Shown here: positions 34,210 to 45,849 of the stretch, piece after piece
Numbering within the stretch: the stretch's first letter is position 1
How the letters are laid out: each line of letters starts with the position of its first letter
NCBI GenBank assembly: GCA_036768485.1
Contig: JAVLUZ010000154.1
Span: 8,172,342-8,236,341, forward strand
Source: Mermis nigrescens
Taxonomy: Eukaryota; Nematoda; Enoplea; Mermithida; Mermithidae
Direction: 5' to 3'
Length of the DNA stretch: 64,000 nucleotides
The notes under the pieces: generated by a model
What the model saw: only the letters and a program-made list of their open reading frames with translations
Database searches by the model: none
Told to the model about the DNA's origin: nothing
Made by a program: the position numbers and the translations under genes

Positions 34210-36520
34210 TCTTTTTGAGGACCGACTAACCTATTTATGCACGGAGCACCAACCTTTTTTGGATACCGACAAACTTTTTAAGGGAGCAGGCAAGCTTTTT
34301 TGGGAACCAGCCAACCTTTTCGTGGAACCAGCCAATCTTTTTGGGGACAGACCAACCTTTTTAAGGGAGCAGGCAACCTTTTTTGGAAACCGACCAACCT
34401 TTTGAGGAGCAGACAACCTTTTTTGGAACCGACCAACCTTTTTAAGGGAGCTGGCAACCTTTTCTAGGAAGTGACCTCCTTTTGGAACCAGCCAACCTTT
34501 TTGGGAACCAACTAACCTTTTCATGGAACCAGCCAACCTTTTTTGGGAACCGATCAACGCCTTTTTAAGGGAGCTGGCAACGTTGTTTAGGAAGTGACCA
34601 ACCTTTTAAAAGGAACCAGCCAACCTTTTTGGGAACCAACCAACCTTTTCATGGAACCAGCCAACCTTTTTTGGGAGCCATCTAACATTTGCAAAGGAAC
34701 AGCCAACTTTTTTGGTAACCAACCAACCTTTTTAAGCAACAGCCAACCTTTTTTGGGAACCGACCAACCTTTTTTGGGAACCGACAAACCTTTTCAAGGG
34801 AGCTGGCAACCTTTTTTCAGGAAGTGACCAACCTTTTTTAAGGAACCAGCCAACCTTTTTGGGGAACCAACCAACCTTTTTAAGGAACAGCCAACTTTTT
34901 TGGGAACCAACCAACCTTTTTAAGGAACAGCCAACTTTTTTGGGAACCAACCAACCTTTTTAAGGAACAGCCAACTTTTTTGGGAACCGACCAACCTTTT
35001 TAAGGAACCAGCCAACCTTCTTTTTTGAGAACCGACCAACCTTTTCTAGAGGGCAGGCAACCTTTTTTGGAAACCGACCAACCTTTTTAAGGGAGCTGGC
35101 AACCTTTTTGGGAACTGACCAACCTTTTTAAGGAACCAGCCAACCTTTTTTGGGAACCATCTAACATTGTAAAGGGACAGCCAACCTTTTTTGGGAACCA
35201 ACCAACCTTTTTAAGGAACCGCACAGCGTTTTTCAGGAGACCGACCAATGTTTTTTGGGAACCGACCAACCTTTTTAGGGAGCTGACAACCTTTTTTGGG
35301 AACTGACCAACCTTTTTAAGGAACCAGCCTTTTTTGGGAACCATCTAACATTGCAAGGGCAGCCAACTTTTTCGGGGACCAACCAACCTTTTCAAGGAAC
35401 AGCCAACCTTCTTTGAGAACCGACCAACCTTTTTAAGGGAGCAGGCAACCTTTTTGGGGACCGACCAACCTTTTTGGGAACCCGACCAACTTTGTTAAGG
35501 AAGTAGGCAACCTTTTTTGGAAGACCAGCCAACCTTTTTTGGGAACCGACCAACCTTTTTAAGGAACCAGCCAACCTTTTTTGGGAGCCAACTAACCTTT
35601 CAAAGGAGAAGCGCTTTAATGGGAACCAACCAACATTGTTATGGAACCAGTCAACCTTTTTTGGGAACCGACCAACCTTTTTAAGGAACAGCCAACTTTT
35701 TTGGGAACCGACCAACCTTTTTAAGGGAGCAGGCAACCTTTTTGGGAACCGACCAACCTTTTTAAGAGGGCAGGCAACCTTTTTGGGAACCGACCAACCT
35801 TTTTAAGGGAGCAGGCAACCTTTTTTGGGAACCGACCAACCTTTTTCGGGAACCAATCAACCATAGGGAGCAGCCATGTTTTTTGGGGAACCACCCAACC
35901 TTTTCAAGGAACCAGCCAACCTTTTCTGGGGACATACCAACCATTTCATGGAACTAGCCAACCTTTTTTGGGAACCGACCAACCTTTTTAAGGGAGCAGG
36001 CAACCTTTTTTTGGGAACCGACCAACCTTTTTAACGGAGCAGGCAACCTCTTTTGGGGACCGACCAACCTTTTTAAGGGAGCAGGCAACCTTTTCGTGGA
36101 ACCAGCCAACCTCTTTTGGGAACCGACCAACCTTTTTAAGGGAGACAGACAACCTTTTTAAGGAACCAGCCAACCTTTTTCACGAGCCAGACAACCTTTT
36201 CTCAAAAACCAGGCAACCTTGTTTAGAAAGCAGACAACTTTTTATTCTAAAACCAGACTACCATTTTTCAGAAACCAGGGAACCTTTTTCAAGAACGGGG
36301 CAACTTAAATGAACCGCACGCAACCTTATTTCAGAAACCGGACAACTTTTTTTTTCAAAAACCAGGCGACTTTTTCTCATGAGGCCAGACAATCTTTTCT
36401 TCAAAAAAACCCAGACAACCTTTTTCTGGAACCTGTCAGCCTTTTCAAGAAGCAGGCAACCTTTTTCAGGGATCAATCAAACTTTTTTTCAAAAACCAGA
36501 TATGTAACATCTCAAAAAAC
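34210..36520. repeat. Minisatellite, about 21-bp unit, 2.3 kb
   Basis: About 100 imperfect units alternate between GGGAACCGACCAACCTTTTT and AAGGGAGCAGGCAACCTTTT forms. Because the unit is near 21 bp, the minus strand has open stretches of 60-114 codons rich in Lys-Lys-Val-Gly and Gly-Ser-Gln-Lys-Arg-Leu. They have no start context or homology and are read as by-products. Units become diverged after 36180. A relic with two units occurs at 41660-41700. Confidence 0.95.
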
Positions 36521-36559
36521 AAGTCACACTTTTTTTCAAAAAACTAGGCCTATTCTTGA

Positions 36560-36606
36560 CTGTTTTGGAAAAGCTGGGGCACTGCCATCCTTAGGAAAAT
36601 CCTTTA
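36560..36606 (+). mobile_element. hAT-like terminus at the minisatellite edge
   Basis: TTAGGAAAATCC then ATCCGCCACTG is the terminus of the CAGTGGCGGATC family (compare 3800-3829). The matching other end was not found, so the minisatellite may have expanded inside such an element. Confidence 0.55.
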
Positions 36607-37702
36607 TCCGCCACTGATTCAGAAAGTCGAATAATTTATAGTGTAAATGAATAAGTTTTCAAAATTTCCGGTACTTTATGCTAGATGTAATTACGGCATT
36701 GCTTATATTCAGAAACCTGTAAAATTGAGCTTAAAAAGGATCTACAAAATATGTGTAATTTTCTTGCGCTTTGCGCCAGATTCAATTTCTATTTTGTGAT
36801 CCTGAAAAAACTTCTAAAATTAAAGGTTCCGAAAATTAAAAACGCTAAAATTCTCAAATCACTGTTATTTATTTTATCACCACAAGCTAAAGATATGATT
36901 CCATGACGCAAAACACGTCCCCTCAGAAAAGGTCGGTTTAGCGCAGCTGACGGCTGTATAAACGTTATACATACGTTTCCAAGATATTAGCAACTCTCTC
37001 TCCCTGAAATAAAATCCTGGCCGATGGTGGCTGAATTTGTATGTGAATCATATTATTTTTGAATAGATCCACGATTTCTAGAGGGGATGGGGGTGGAGAT
37101 GAGAAATAACTTTTTCGAAAAAGCAAGAAATATTTCTCACGCGATGTCAAAAGTTATGCTCAAGCCAGCGACCTTCACAGTCTAAGAAGTTTGCCCTACT
37201 ATAATTTATTTAATAGTGCTTCTGAAACAAACAAGGATCAAAACAAGTAGGATTTTTAGCATTTCAAGTCCAAAATTCAAAGTTTTTCGCCGCATTTTAA
37301 GTATCGGCTTCCAGAGTAACTATTTTGAAAACGTTTAAAGTTTAAATGCTTAGGATCCCAACAAAGTAATAGTCCCGACCTAAACAGCCAAAAATTTTTG
37401 AAAATTAAGTCTTAATGGCACCCATTTACATCACATATTTTTATTTTGCAAATTATGTTGGGCTATTGGGAAATAAGCCGAATCTGCGCTTTTTTGAGAG
37501 CACTGTTCATTTTTTTGAAGTTGATTTATACTTGAGTAACTCAGCTGTGTAGCACTAAGCACAGATACACTGCACGTCATCTAATCTCCCGTCTATTGCT
37601 CATATGCATATGTAGAATTTTGCTTGGTGACAATTATGCGTTAAAATTAAATAAAATTAAATTATAATTAGTGCGACCGACGTTTGTTGCCTCAGTTTAA
37701 AC

Positions 37703-38135
37703 CACGAGGTTCTTCTTTCTTGTACTCGGCAAAGATTTTTCCCGATGTGCAAAGACTTTTAGGACCATCTTTGTACATATACAAAGATTTTTGGGAAGAC
37801 AAAAATTGCAAAAAAGGTCTTAAATTCGCAAATGACTAATTGTGTGTTCTATATATCTTTATAATGGCAGAAATTGCATTTCAAATGAAAAAATGTCAAA
37901 TTTTTCGGCGCTACGCGCCCTTTTAAGCCGATTCTTAGTGATTTTTGCCCTTAGAGACCCAGAAATTAACTAAAATACACTGCCCAAAGTAGAACAACTC
38001 TGTTTTTACCACAGTAAAATCGCTACCGTACCATATTATAGTGCCTAAAAATTTGTGTGTACAAAATGTAGAAAGACTTTTGGGGACCATCTTAGTATAT
38101 ACATGTACAAACGGACCTTGTACAAAAAAACACTG
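37703..38135 (-). mobile_element. hAT-like 451-bp family copy
   Basis: The same order of blocks as 29000-29450, with small deletions. The flanks GTTTAAAC and ATTTGAAC match 6/8. Confidence 0.82.
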
Positions 38136-38139
38136 ATTT

Positions 38140-40240
38140 GAACTGGTTTTATAATCGGTTTATATTAATTCAAGAATTGTCATTCATGTATAAGATTTCT
38201 TGAAGTATATATACTATATCTATTAATTAACATGAGAACACCTTCGGCCCAGCTTTCTTTAGCACAACCCGCATTAGCATTGGTGCTAACTAATATTTTT
38301 TCCATTAGCACGTTCTTTTTTACCTGTATAACACATCTGGTGTCGAAAGGTGCATGTTATTTTGTTTTACAATATAGCTGTTTGAGAATGACGTGATATT
38401 CTGCAGATCAATGGTTTGTTTGTGTTATTGTCAGTACAATTAGATTTGAAGCAATCAAAAAATTCACGCTAACTCACAATTATTGACTTCTTAATGCTCA
38501 GTGGACACAGAAAGCTGAGACTTTCGTATCTATTACCACATCAGAAATGAAAATGTAGTTACCATATACTAATTTAATCTGACAACAGGCGCTACTGCGC
38601 TTTCTGTATGAATGAGTGATAAGTTAACAAGCATAAGGAGCTAATTTTGTTTTCAATGAGCAGAAAACAATGCGAAGTTTTCCAGAAAGTAAATTATTTT
38701 GTGCTGGAAACCTTTAAACAAATAGACGAGGAAAATGTACAACCATTTAGATTACAAGAAGATTGACTGTGGAGTGTTTAAATCGTGCAGCTGGGGCTAA
38801 ATGAACAGTAAATATAATACTCAGCGTTAAGCGCCAAAAATTTCTTGGGATTTTTGCTGGAAAATACGTTAAAAAAGCATAAAAAACGAAACTGTAGCAA
38901 CCTAGTTCCTCTCTGATGACCTCGTCTGTCAATATGATTTTTTTTCCTTCGTTCCATTTTACTTTTTCCTGCCTATTTTTTCTTTTCAATTAGACTTTTG
39001 TGCCTCGTAAAACATATAATCTCTCATAATATAATTTTTTAGGTGAACTTGTGCTATTTCACGCGTCCTTTTTGTTTCTTTCTTACTAATAGCATGATGC
39101 ACCTCTATACCTACCTTTCTTTCTTCGCTCTTTTTTTCTCTTTTTTTTAATTTTTTCTCTTTTCTTTTTTTAGTATTTGCTCTTTTATTTATCTATTTAT
39201 TTACTTATTAATTTTATTTTTCTGTCTAATTTTTTCCTGTTTCTTTTCTTTTTCTTTTTTATTTGCTTCTTTCTCGTATTGATGACTTCTTAATATAAAA
39301 ATTACTACACTTTTGCCCAAAAAGGACTTCGTATCCATTAGGAAGTCGTTCTAATGGCTAAAATTTTAATTAGCATGGGGCAACCTCCATTAGAGTGGTG
39401 TTAAAAACGTGCTCCAGCCAATTTTTCGTTTTCCGTTTGCTGGAGGCCAGGAATCGAAAAACAACAGAAGCCAGAGCCAAAACCAGAGCTACGGCCGATC
39501 CCTAATAAACATTGACAAAAATTTACGAATTCATCAGGGTCCAGTTTCGACCGTACGACTCACATGTCGAGAAATCAGCCGTGAAGTTAATTTACTCATA
39601 GATTTTTATGTCTGACTACGAAATTGAGCATAAAATTATTCTTTTTAATTGAAAATTTCTTACAAAGAAGTGCTGACAATGCTATCATTGCGTATTCTAT
39701 TTTTTTACGATATCCGATTCACAAGTGTCTCCCGAAAGAAAAAATTATAAATTCGTGAATTGCGTCTAAAACATCGCCAAAACAGGTTTTGAGGTAATTT
39801 TAAGCAAGAAAACGCAAATATTTCAGGCGCTTTGTGCTGAATTTGTTGTTTATAGTGTAGGTATATACTTTTGGTCTTCTAAACCGCTCAAAATCACTCA
39901 AATTTGAGTTAGACATCAAGAGCATGTCAATTTTTCAGGCGCCTCGCGCAGGATTTGTTGTTCTGGTGCAGTTTTTATCTTCTAAACTGCTCAAAACCGA
40001 TCAATTTTAAGGTATGATATGAAAAACATGAAGTTCTTTCTGACGCCTTGCGCTGGATTTATCGTTTATCTATAGCTTCTGTCTTCTATTCGATCAAAAC
40101 TGCTCAAATTTGATTTGTGACATGAATGACATAAATTTTATTCCGGCGCAATTTTTTGTTCATGTATATATACTTTCTGTCTTCAAGCCCGCCCAAAACC
40201 GCTCAAATCTGAGATATACATACATGAAGAAAATAATAAA
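38140..40240. other. Intergenic stretch, no gene recognised
   Basis: T-rich DNA with a C/T-rich low-complexity tract at 39060-39280. Around 39800-40100 there are four diverged segments of about 100 bp, each with a CAGGCGCTTTGTGC-like motif followed by TTTGTTGTT and TTCTAAAC. A GATCCCTAATAAAC end of an unknown repeat lies near 39500. Confidence 0.45.
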
Positions 40241-40256
40241 TTTTTGCACTCTGCAC

Positions 40257-41308
40257 CAGTGTTTTTCTTTTGTACAAGGTCCGTTCAGTGACGGATCTAG
40301 GATTTTCCTAAGGGGGGGGTATCCCAGTACAGTCAAAAATAGGTTCAAAAATTTGCCTTTAACGCGCGAAATAGCGTTTTCCGTGTTTTACGCGGTATAC
40401 TTTTACATAAAATCACTTTTGACGCAATATTTTTTCTTAAATATTTAAAATTTTCGACAATTTTGTGCGAAAAAATCATTAAATTTCTTTGACTTTAACA
40501 ACAATCTGGCGCGAAGCGCCGGAAAATTTAGTGAAATTAAGGTGGATAAATGTTTAGTGTAGAAGCATGATTTACTGCTTGATTTCCCGTATTTACAGCA
40601 TTTGACGCGAAGCATCGAAATTTTTAATTGAAAATAGAAGAAAACTATGCAAAAATAGCTGTTTCCCCTGTTAAAATTGTTTTGAAACCTACATGAACAG
40701 AAAATGGCTTCCAGGTCGCCAATAAAGTAAATAAATGTCATTAGGAGAAATCATACGGCGCGTAGCGCCGGAAAATTTGAGAAATAATGGTCACCGACGG
40801 CCGAAAATCATTGCGAATTGCATATCAATTCTTTACTCGCCAAACATTTTGGCTAACCCCGCCCCCCTCCCCTTAAACCCGCCCCTGGGTCCGTTTGTAC
40901 ATGTACAAAGATGGTTCCTTAAAGTCTTTGTACATTTGGTACACACAAATTTTTGGGTAATATAATATGGTACAGTGTAGCGATTTTAGTGTGGCAAAAA
41001 CAGAATTATTCAACCTTTGGTAGTGTGGTTCAGCTCATTTCTGGGTTTCTGAGGACAAAAATCACTAATAATCGTCTCAAAATGGTGAAATTTGAAATTT
41101 TTCCTTTCAAAACGCAATTTCTGACATAAAAGATATATAGAACACACAATTACTCATTTGGGCGCAAAGCGCCGATAATTTTTGCAAATTTCAAAACTTT
41201 TTTTGCAGTTTTTGCCTTCCCAAAAATCTTTGTACATGTACAAAGACGGTCCCCAAAAGTCTTTGTACATCGGGGAAAATCTTTACCGAATACAAAAAAA
41301 ACCGTGCA
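40257..41308 (+). mobile_element. hAT-like 451-bp family copy, interrupted
   Basis: CAGTGTTTTTCTTTTG at 40257, split after GGTCCGTT by the element at 40286-40887 and resuming TGTACATGTACAAAG. It ends AACCGTGCA. Flanks CTCTGCAC and GTCTGCAC match 7/8. Contains GGCGCAAAGCGCC. Confidence 0.88.
40286..40887 (+). mobile_element. hAT-like element (CAGTGACGGATC ends), 602 bp, nested
   Basis: Ends CAGTGACGGATCTAGG and CCCGCCCCTG. A perfect 8-bp duplication GGTCCGTT lies at 40278-40285 and 40888-40895. Three hairpin motifs (GGCGCGAAGCGCC at about 40508, GACGCGAAGC at 40604, GGCGCGTAGCGCC at 40758) lie in the second half. No open reading frame resembles a transposase. Confidence 0.93.
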
Positions 41309-41639
41309 GTCTGCACTGAATTATCCATTTCCTGTTTTGTTTTTCATAGCAAAACACAAACATTAAATACAAAGTAAAAAGTTAAGAAATTGTTTGTTGA
41401 TGGAATGGTAAGAAATCACTTGTGCATATAGCTCAAACGATAGAGATTTGTTTTGTACGAGAATAAAATAAAGTGAAAATTTTTTAAAATTTTTTAAACA
41501 GTTTTTCTTCGCCATTGTGTAGAGCTCGCCAAGATACGGGGAAAGGGCATTTATTTTAGCCCATCTCCAAACGATTCTCGAGATGACTTCACAAATTTTC
41601 GCTCCCCCCCTGAAATAAAATCCTGAATATGGACCAGTA

Positions 41640-42200
41640 TCCGAGTATCTAAAAATTAGGCAACCTTTTTTGAAAAGTGACCAACCAACCTAAAAATTGG
41701 ATGCCGCAACGGGGCGAAGCTCTGGCCATTGCCCAGGTATGGTTACCACACATGGGCGGGGGGGGTCTAGCTGGACCCCCCAAGAATGCTATTTTTAGGC
41801 ATTTTTAGAGATATTTCTAGCGAATTTGCCCCGTCGGACCTCCCCCAGAATTTTGTCGCTGCCCATGTATATGGTGGTAACCCTTCAAAACCCCACGCCC
41901 AGGTCATCCTTTTTAGATACATTCAAGTGGGTACATTATAAATTTTTATGGATATAAGAATGAAAGCACTATACGTATCTAGGTACATGCCCTAGTCGGG
42001 AAGGAAGCGGTGGAAAAATTTTGAGATTTACGTGCCTAGTCGGGAAGGAAGCGGTGGAAAAATTTCAAATTTACGTTATAAACTCTTGAGTACGAATGTA
42101 CGTGGGGAGAAACGAAATCCTGGGGAGCATAGATGGATAGCTCCAGTTCTGTGGGGCGAAGCTTTGGTCATTGGCCAGGAATAGGGGGTAACCCTTTTTA
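41640..42200 (+). repeat. Segment duplicated at 33540-34190
   Basis: Contains two minisatellite units, GCAACGGGGCGAAG, a short F1-like MITE (41748-41870), then AGAATGAAAGCAC and two tandem copies of CTAGTCGGGAAGGAAGCGG. The blocks are shared with 33540-34190 but in a different order. Confidence 0.6.
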
Positions 42201-43763
42201 TATAGGTACGTGTATAAAAATCAAGTGTGAGACGTCGATTAGGTGCGTTTGTTTACGCTTCAACAGTGGTGTAAAGTACTTTACACCTAATATTTATTTG
42301 TCCTCAGACCATTGTAGAGACATAATTTTTTCATAAATGTTGATCATAATATTCGAGTAATATCAGATTTACAAATCCGAATAGAATCCTCTTTACACTC
42401 GGTGGTTGTGTAAAGTTTACACTGCTAATTAACTATCGTTCTAGAGCTTTGCGAAAACCTGAATTTTTGCTGAAATCTAAAAATTTACATGGAATCAAAT
42501 AAGGGACGTCAGCTGGGCGCGTTCGTTTACACTCAACAGTGATGTAAAATGGTTTACATCTGTGTCTATTTGTCCTTAAACCGTTATGGAGACGTTATTT
42601 TTTTCATGAATGTTGATCGTAATATCCGAGTAATATCGAATTAACAAATCCGACTAAAATCTTCTTTACACCTGTTGCTAGTGTAAAGTTTACACTATAT
42701 AATAAGCTCCATTCTAGAGCTTCACGGTAACTTATTTTTTCCCTAAAGTCGCTAAATATATATATGGAAACAGATGTGATACGTCTGCTACGGGCGCATG
42801 AAGAGTAGTGTAAAGTGATTAACACCTAATGTTAATTTGTTCTTGGAACATTATAGAGGTTTCATTTCTTAATAAATGCTGATCGTTATATCAGTGCAAT
42901 ATCGAAATTATCAATTCCACTAAAATTCTTTACACTCTTGTGTAAAGTTTATAATGTAAATTAAGTTTAGCTCTAGAAAGTTTTGGAAGCATATTTCTTT
43001 ACAGGATGTTCTACGTAACATAAGAATTACGAATCAGAATGTTTGTTTCTTCTACAACTAGTAGCTTTGTGAAGTTTAAACCATTCAATTATTAGAAGAA
43101 CCGCACAGTAAATGAAATCTAGTATTGTATTTCCAAATCTTGCTAATTAAAAGTAGGGTACTAGCAAAGAAAAATGCTCCGATGGAACATAAAAGGGAAT
43201 ATACTTGGGATTGTGAATTATCGAGGATGTAAAAGGAGGGGACTAGGAAAAATCTCCCTATGTTATATGGCAAAAATCGCAGAATATGTTAAAAACCAGA
43301 CTTTCTCTAAACAATGCAAAAAATCGAAGTATATTCTGCAGCCTTTGAAATATGTAAAAGTTTAGTAAACAATTGTTGTAGACATGTGTAAAAGAGTATC
43401 TACATGAGGTCTGTTGCACGTCAGCTTCCGTGTTTCCTACTGCTTTGAAATCATCAATATCATCGATTGTCTTGAATGCATCGATATGTAATATTTCATT
43501 CAATTCGTTTTGCTACTGCATTGCTAATTCGCTGCTTTTTTCAATCAATTTTTTGGTAAATAGTTTATTTCTATTGGGAGGCCGCAGAATATACTTCGAT
43601 TTTTTGCATTGTTTAGAGAAAGTCTGGTTTTTAACATATTTTGCGATTTTCGCCATATAACATAGGGAGATTTTTCCTAGTCCCCTCCTTTTACATCCTC
43701 GATAATTCACTATCCCAAGTATATTCTCTTTTTGTTCCATCGGAGCATTTTTCTTTGCTAGTT
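42185..43763 (+). mobile_element. Composite element T, third copy
   Basis: Units of about 200-270 bp recur from 42220 to 42980. The palindrome GTGTAAAGTTTACAC is exact at 42408-42422 and 42681-42695. The terminal hairpin has arms 43160-43340 and 43585-43762, both starting ACTAGCAAAGAAAAATGCTC when read inward. A minus-strand open stretch at 43380-43560 gives a plausible but unrecognised peptide. Confidence 0.75.
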
Positions 43764-44299
43764 TCTTATCTCCAGGAAGGTACAAAGTTGAGCTTAAAAG
43801 GATAAAAACGTCCTAAATTATCGGCACCTCGCATCAGATCTACTTATCACATTCTTTCCTTCAGAAACGTGCGAAAATGATCTAAAAAGAATAAAAATGC
43901 CGAAAATTCCCAGCGCTTCGCGCCATTTATAAATGCTGCATTGCTTACATTCAGAAAGCTCAAATTGAGCTTAAAGGGATACGTGTCGAAAATTTTAGGT
44001 GTGTCGCGTCAGATATACTTCTTATATAGCTTATCACACATGGGCACAGGTAGGAATATTACCCTTGCCTCGGGTTTTAGAAGAACAGGTGGTACACTGT
44101 CAGGCGAATTTGAGATAACGAAAGGTCTGCAAGAGAGCTTGGTGCGGTCGCAATTCCGCTTGAAAACGGTAAAGTTATCAAAATTTTCCGGCGCTTCGTG
44201 CCGTATTTTTAAGTCAATATATTCTTCATCACTGGTAACCCAGAAACTGGCTAAACTCCGCTACTTAAGTTCGATAATTATTTGCCCATTTTTTCGTTT

Positions 44300-44336
44300 G
44301 ATGACAAATAAACTTTTGATTTGATTTGATTTGAAA
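44300..44336 (+). mobile_element. Possible LINE 3' tail
   Basis: GATGACAAATAAACTTTTGA followed by TTTGATTTGATTTGA resembles the short-repeat tails of non-LTR retrotransposons. No reverse transcriptase was found upstream. Confidence 0.4.
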
Positions 44337-44695
44337 CCCAATTCAGCACACAGAACGCATTCATGTACCATATAGTATATACTCTAAAATTTTTATTTAA
44401 AAAATAAGCAGACTTGTGGGCCATTTGTACGAAAAGGGCTGATCAATCAGCTTCTGTAGTGATCAAATATATGCTCAAATCGTGATCAAGAAAGAACTCG
44501 CTGTTTCACTCCATAAAATGCATTTTTAAATCGACTTTAATCCATTTGTTATACATACATCTAGAATGGCCTTTTAAGGAGGCTGAAGATGACACATACT
44601 TATGTAATGATAATTAAAATTATTAAAAAGTTTGTCATGCTTGACCCCGAATTTTTGTAATAAGCAAAGATTTCTCCATCCGTATTAAACATTTT

Positions 44696-44750
44696 TTGTA
44701 ACTCTCTCTGAGCATGTGCTTTCTTAGCACATGCTCAGAGAGAGTTACAA
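44696..44750. other. Perfect 25-bp hairpin with a 5-nt loop
   Basis: TTGTAACTCTCTCTGAGCAT (arm start) pairs without a mismatch with ATGCTCAGAGAGAGTTACAA (arm end) around the loop TTCTT. No other copy was found in the window. The loop is short for a microRNA precursor. Confidence 0.9.
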
Positions 44751-45187
44751 GTTTAGCCGGGGACAGAAATCGAAAAAATGTCGGATGTACTCCCAGTACT
44801 TTTATTGTCTGCCCTCATAGCTTAAAATTGTGTTGGAAAGGGCAGAAAGCGCTCCGGCGCTTTGAAACGTTTTGATAAATTATTGTCATTTCATTTTGTA
44901 AAACTTCTGCTCCAAGTTAAGAACTTTAAATTAACCAGAATATTTCATTAACTCACAATAATGATAGTTATCTAAAACACAAGACATGTCGAAAATTATC
45001 ACGTAAAATCGCTTACGAACGCATTCACATTTTTTATTTTAGCGATTCCTTCCAAACTCCCAAAAACGGGCTTGCTCGTATGTCTGAAATGTTTCTGGAT
45101 AGAATAAACCTCTTTCTGAATAACAGTAAAATATATTTGTGAAAGAGTGTTTCTGTGTTCGGGGTTGGCTCCTGCCCCATAACACGT

Positions 45188-45231
45188 GGGCTGACGTTTC
45201 GGCCCGAGCTCGGCCTATTGGCTGGGGGTGT
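45188..45231 (-). other. Hammerhead-like motif, decayed
   Basis: On the minus strand GGCCGAGCTCGGGCC, a stem II-like hairpin, is followed by GAAACGTC. That resembles the second half of the hammerhead ribozymes of Penelope-like elements. The CTGATGA core that should precede it reads CCAATAG, so activity is unlikely. Confidence 0.35.
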
Positions 45232-45275
45232 AGTAGCGACATTTAAATTTCACCAACACCACCAATGCACCCTGT

Positions 45276-45700
45276 ACAAGGATGAAGCGGGAAGCGTCCC
45301 TATGCTTAAGCAAGGCCAATTTCGGGACATAGCCGATAACATATGCCAAAACATGCAGTGATATAAGATAGGAGGTACCCTCTGCTATAACATATGAGTG
45401 ATGTACGATATCACGTGATATATGACACCCTTTGCTACAACAAACAAAAAATTTTTGAAACATCAAAAATATGCTTCGACCAAAAAAATTTTTAAAACAT
45501 CTCAAAACATCGAAAATATGGGTTTGACCAAAAAAATTTCCAGAACATCCTTAAACATCAAAAACATGATTTTCTCTAAAAAATTTTCAAAACCATTCTG
45601 TAACGTCAAAAATATGGATTTAATCAAAAAAAATGTACAGGAGTGAAGCGGAAGGCGTCCCTATGCTTAAGCAAGGCCGATTTCGGGACATTGCCGATTT
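45276..45700 (+). repeat. Duplicated 65-bp segment
   Basis: GTGAAGCGGAAGGCGTCCCT plus ATGCTTAAGCAAGG and TTTCGGGACAT occur at about 45280-45345 and 45635-45700. The spacer has several diverged units with AAAAAATTT and ACATCNAAAATATG. Confidence 0.75.
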
Positions 45701-45849
45701 TTTGCCAAATTTCGAAAATCGGAATAAATTCAGTATACACTATTTTCGGGTTACGGTACTTGTGCCGCTGCGTGCGTTATAACAGGATCGGACGTAATAT
45801 GGCCTACATAATGTTACAAGATGGGCAATGTTATATGGTACAATGATGT

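Noticed and set aside
34231..36476. Series of minus-strand open frames coding Lys/Gly/Val-rich repeats
   Set aside because: They follow from a near 21-bp tandem unit. The frames change at each length variant and there is no start context, signal or homology.
34210..36520. CRISPR-like array
   Set aside because: Units are contiguous and variable with no unique spacers, and the genome is that of an animal.
41748..41874. Target duplication for the short F1-like MITE
   Set aside because: GGTTACC and GGTGGTAAC are suggestive but cannot be aligned as one 9-mer without a gap.
45142..45231. Functional hammerhead ribozyme
   Set aside because: The first catalytic core is substituted and a matching stem I is not visible, so only a relic is reported.
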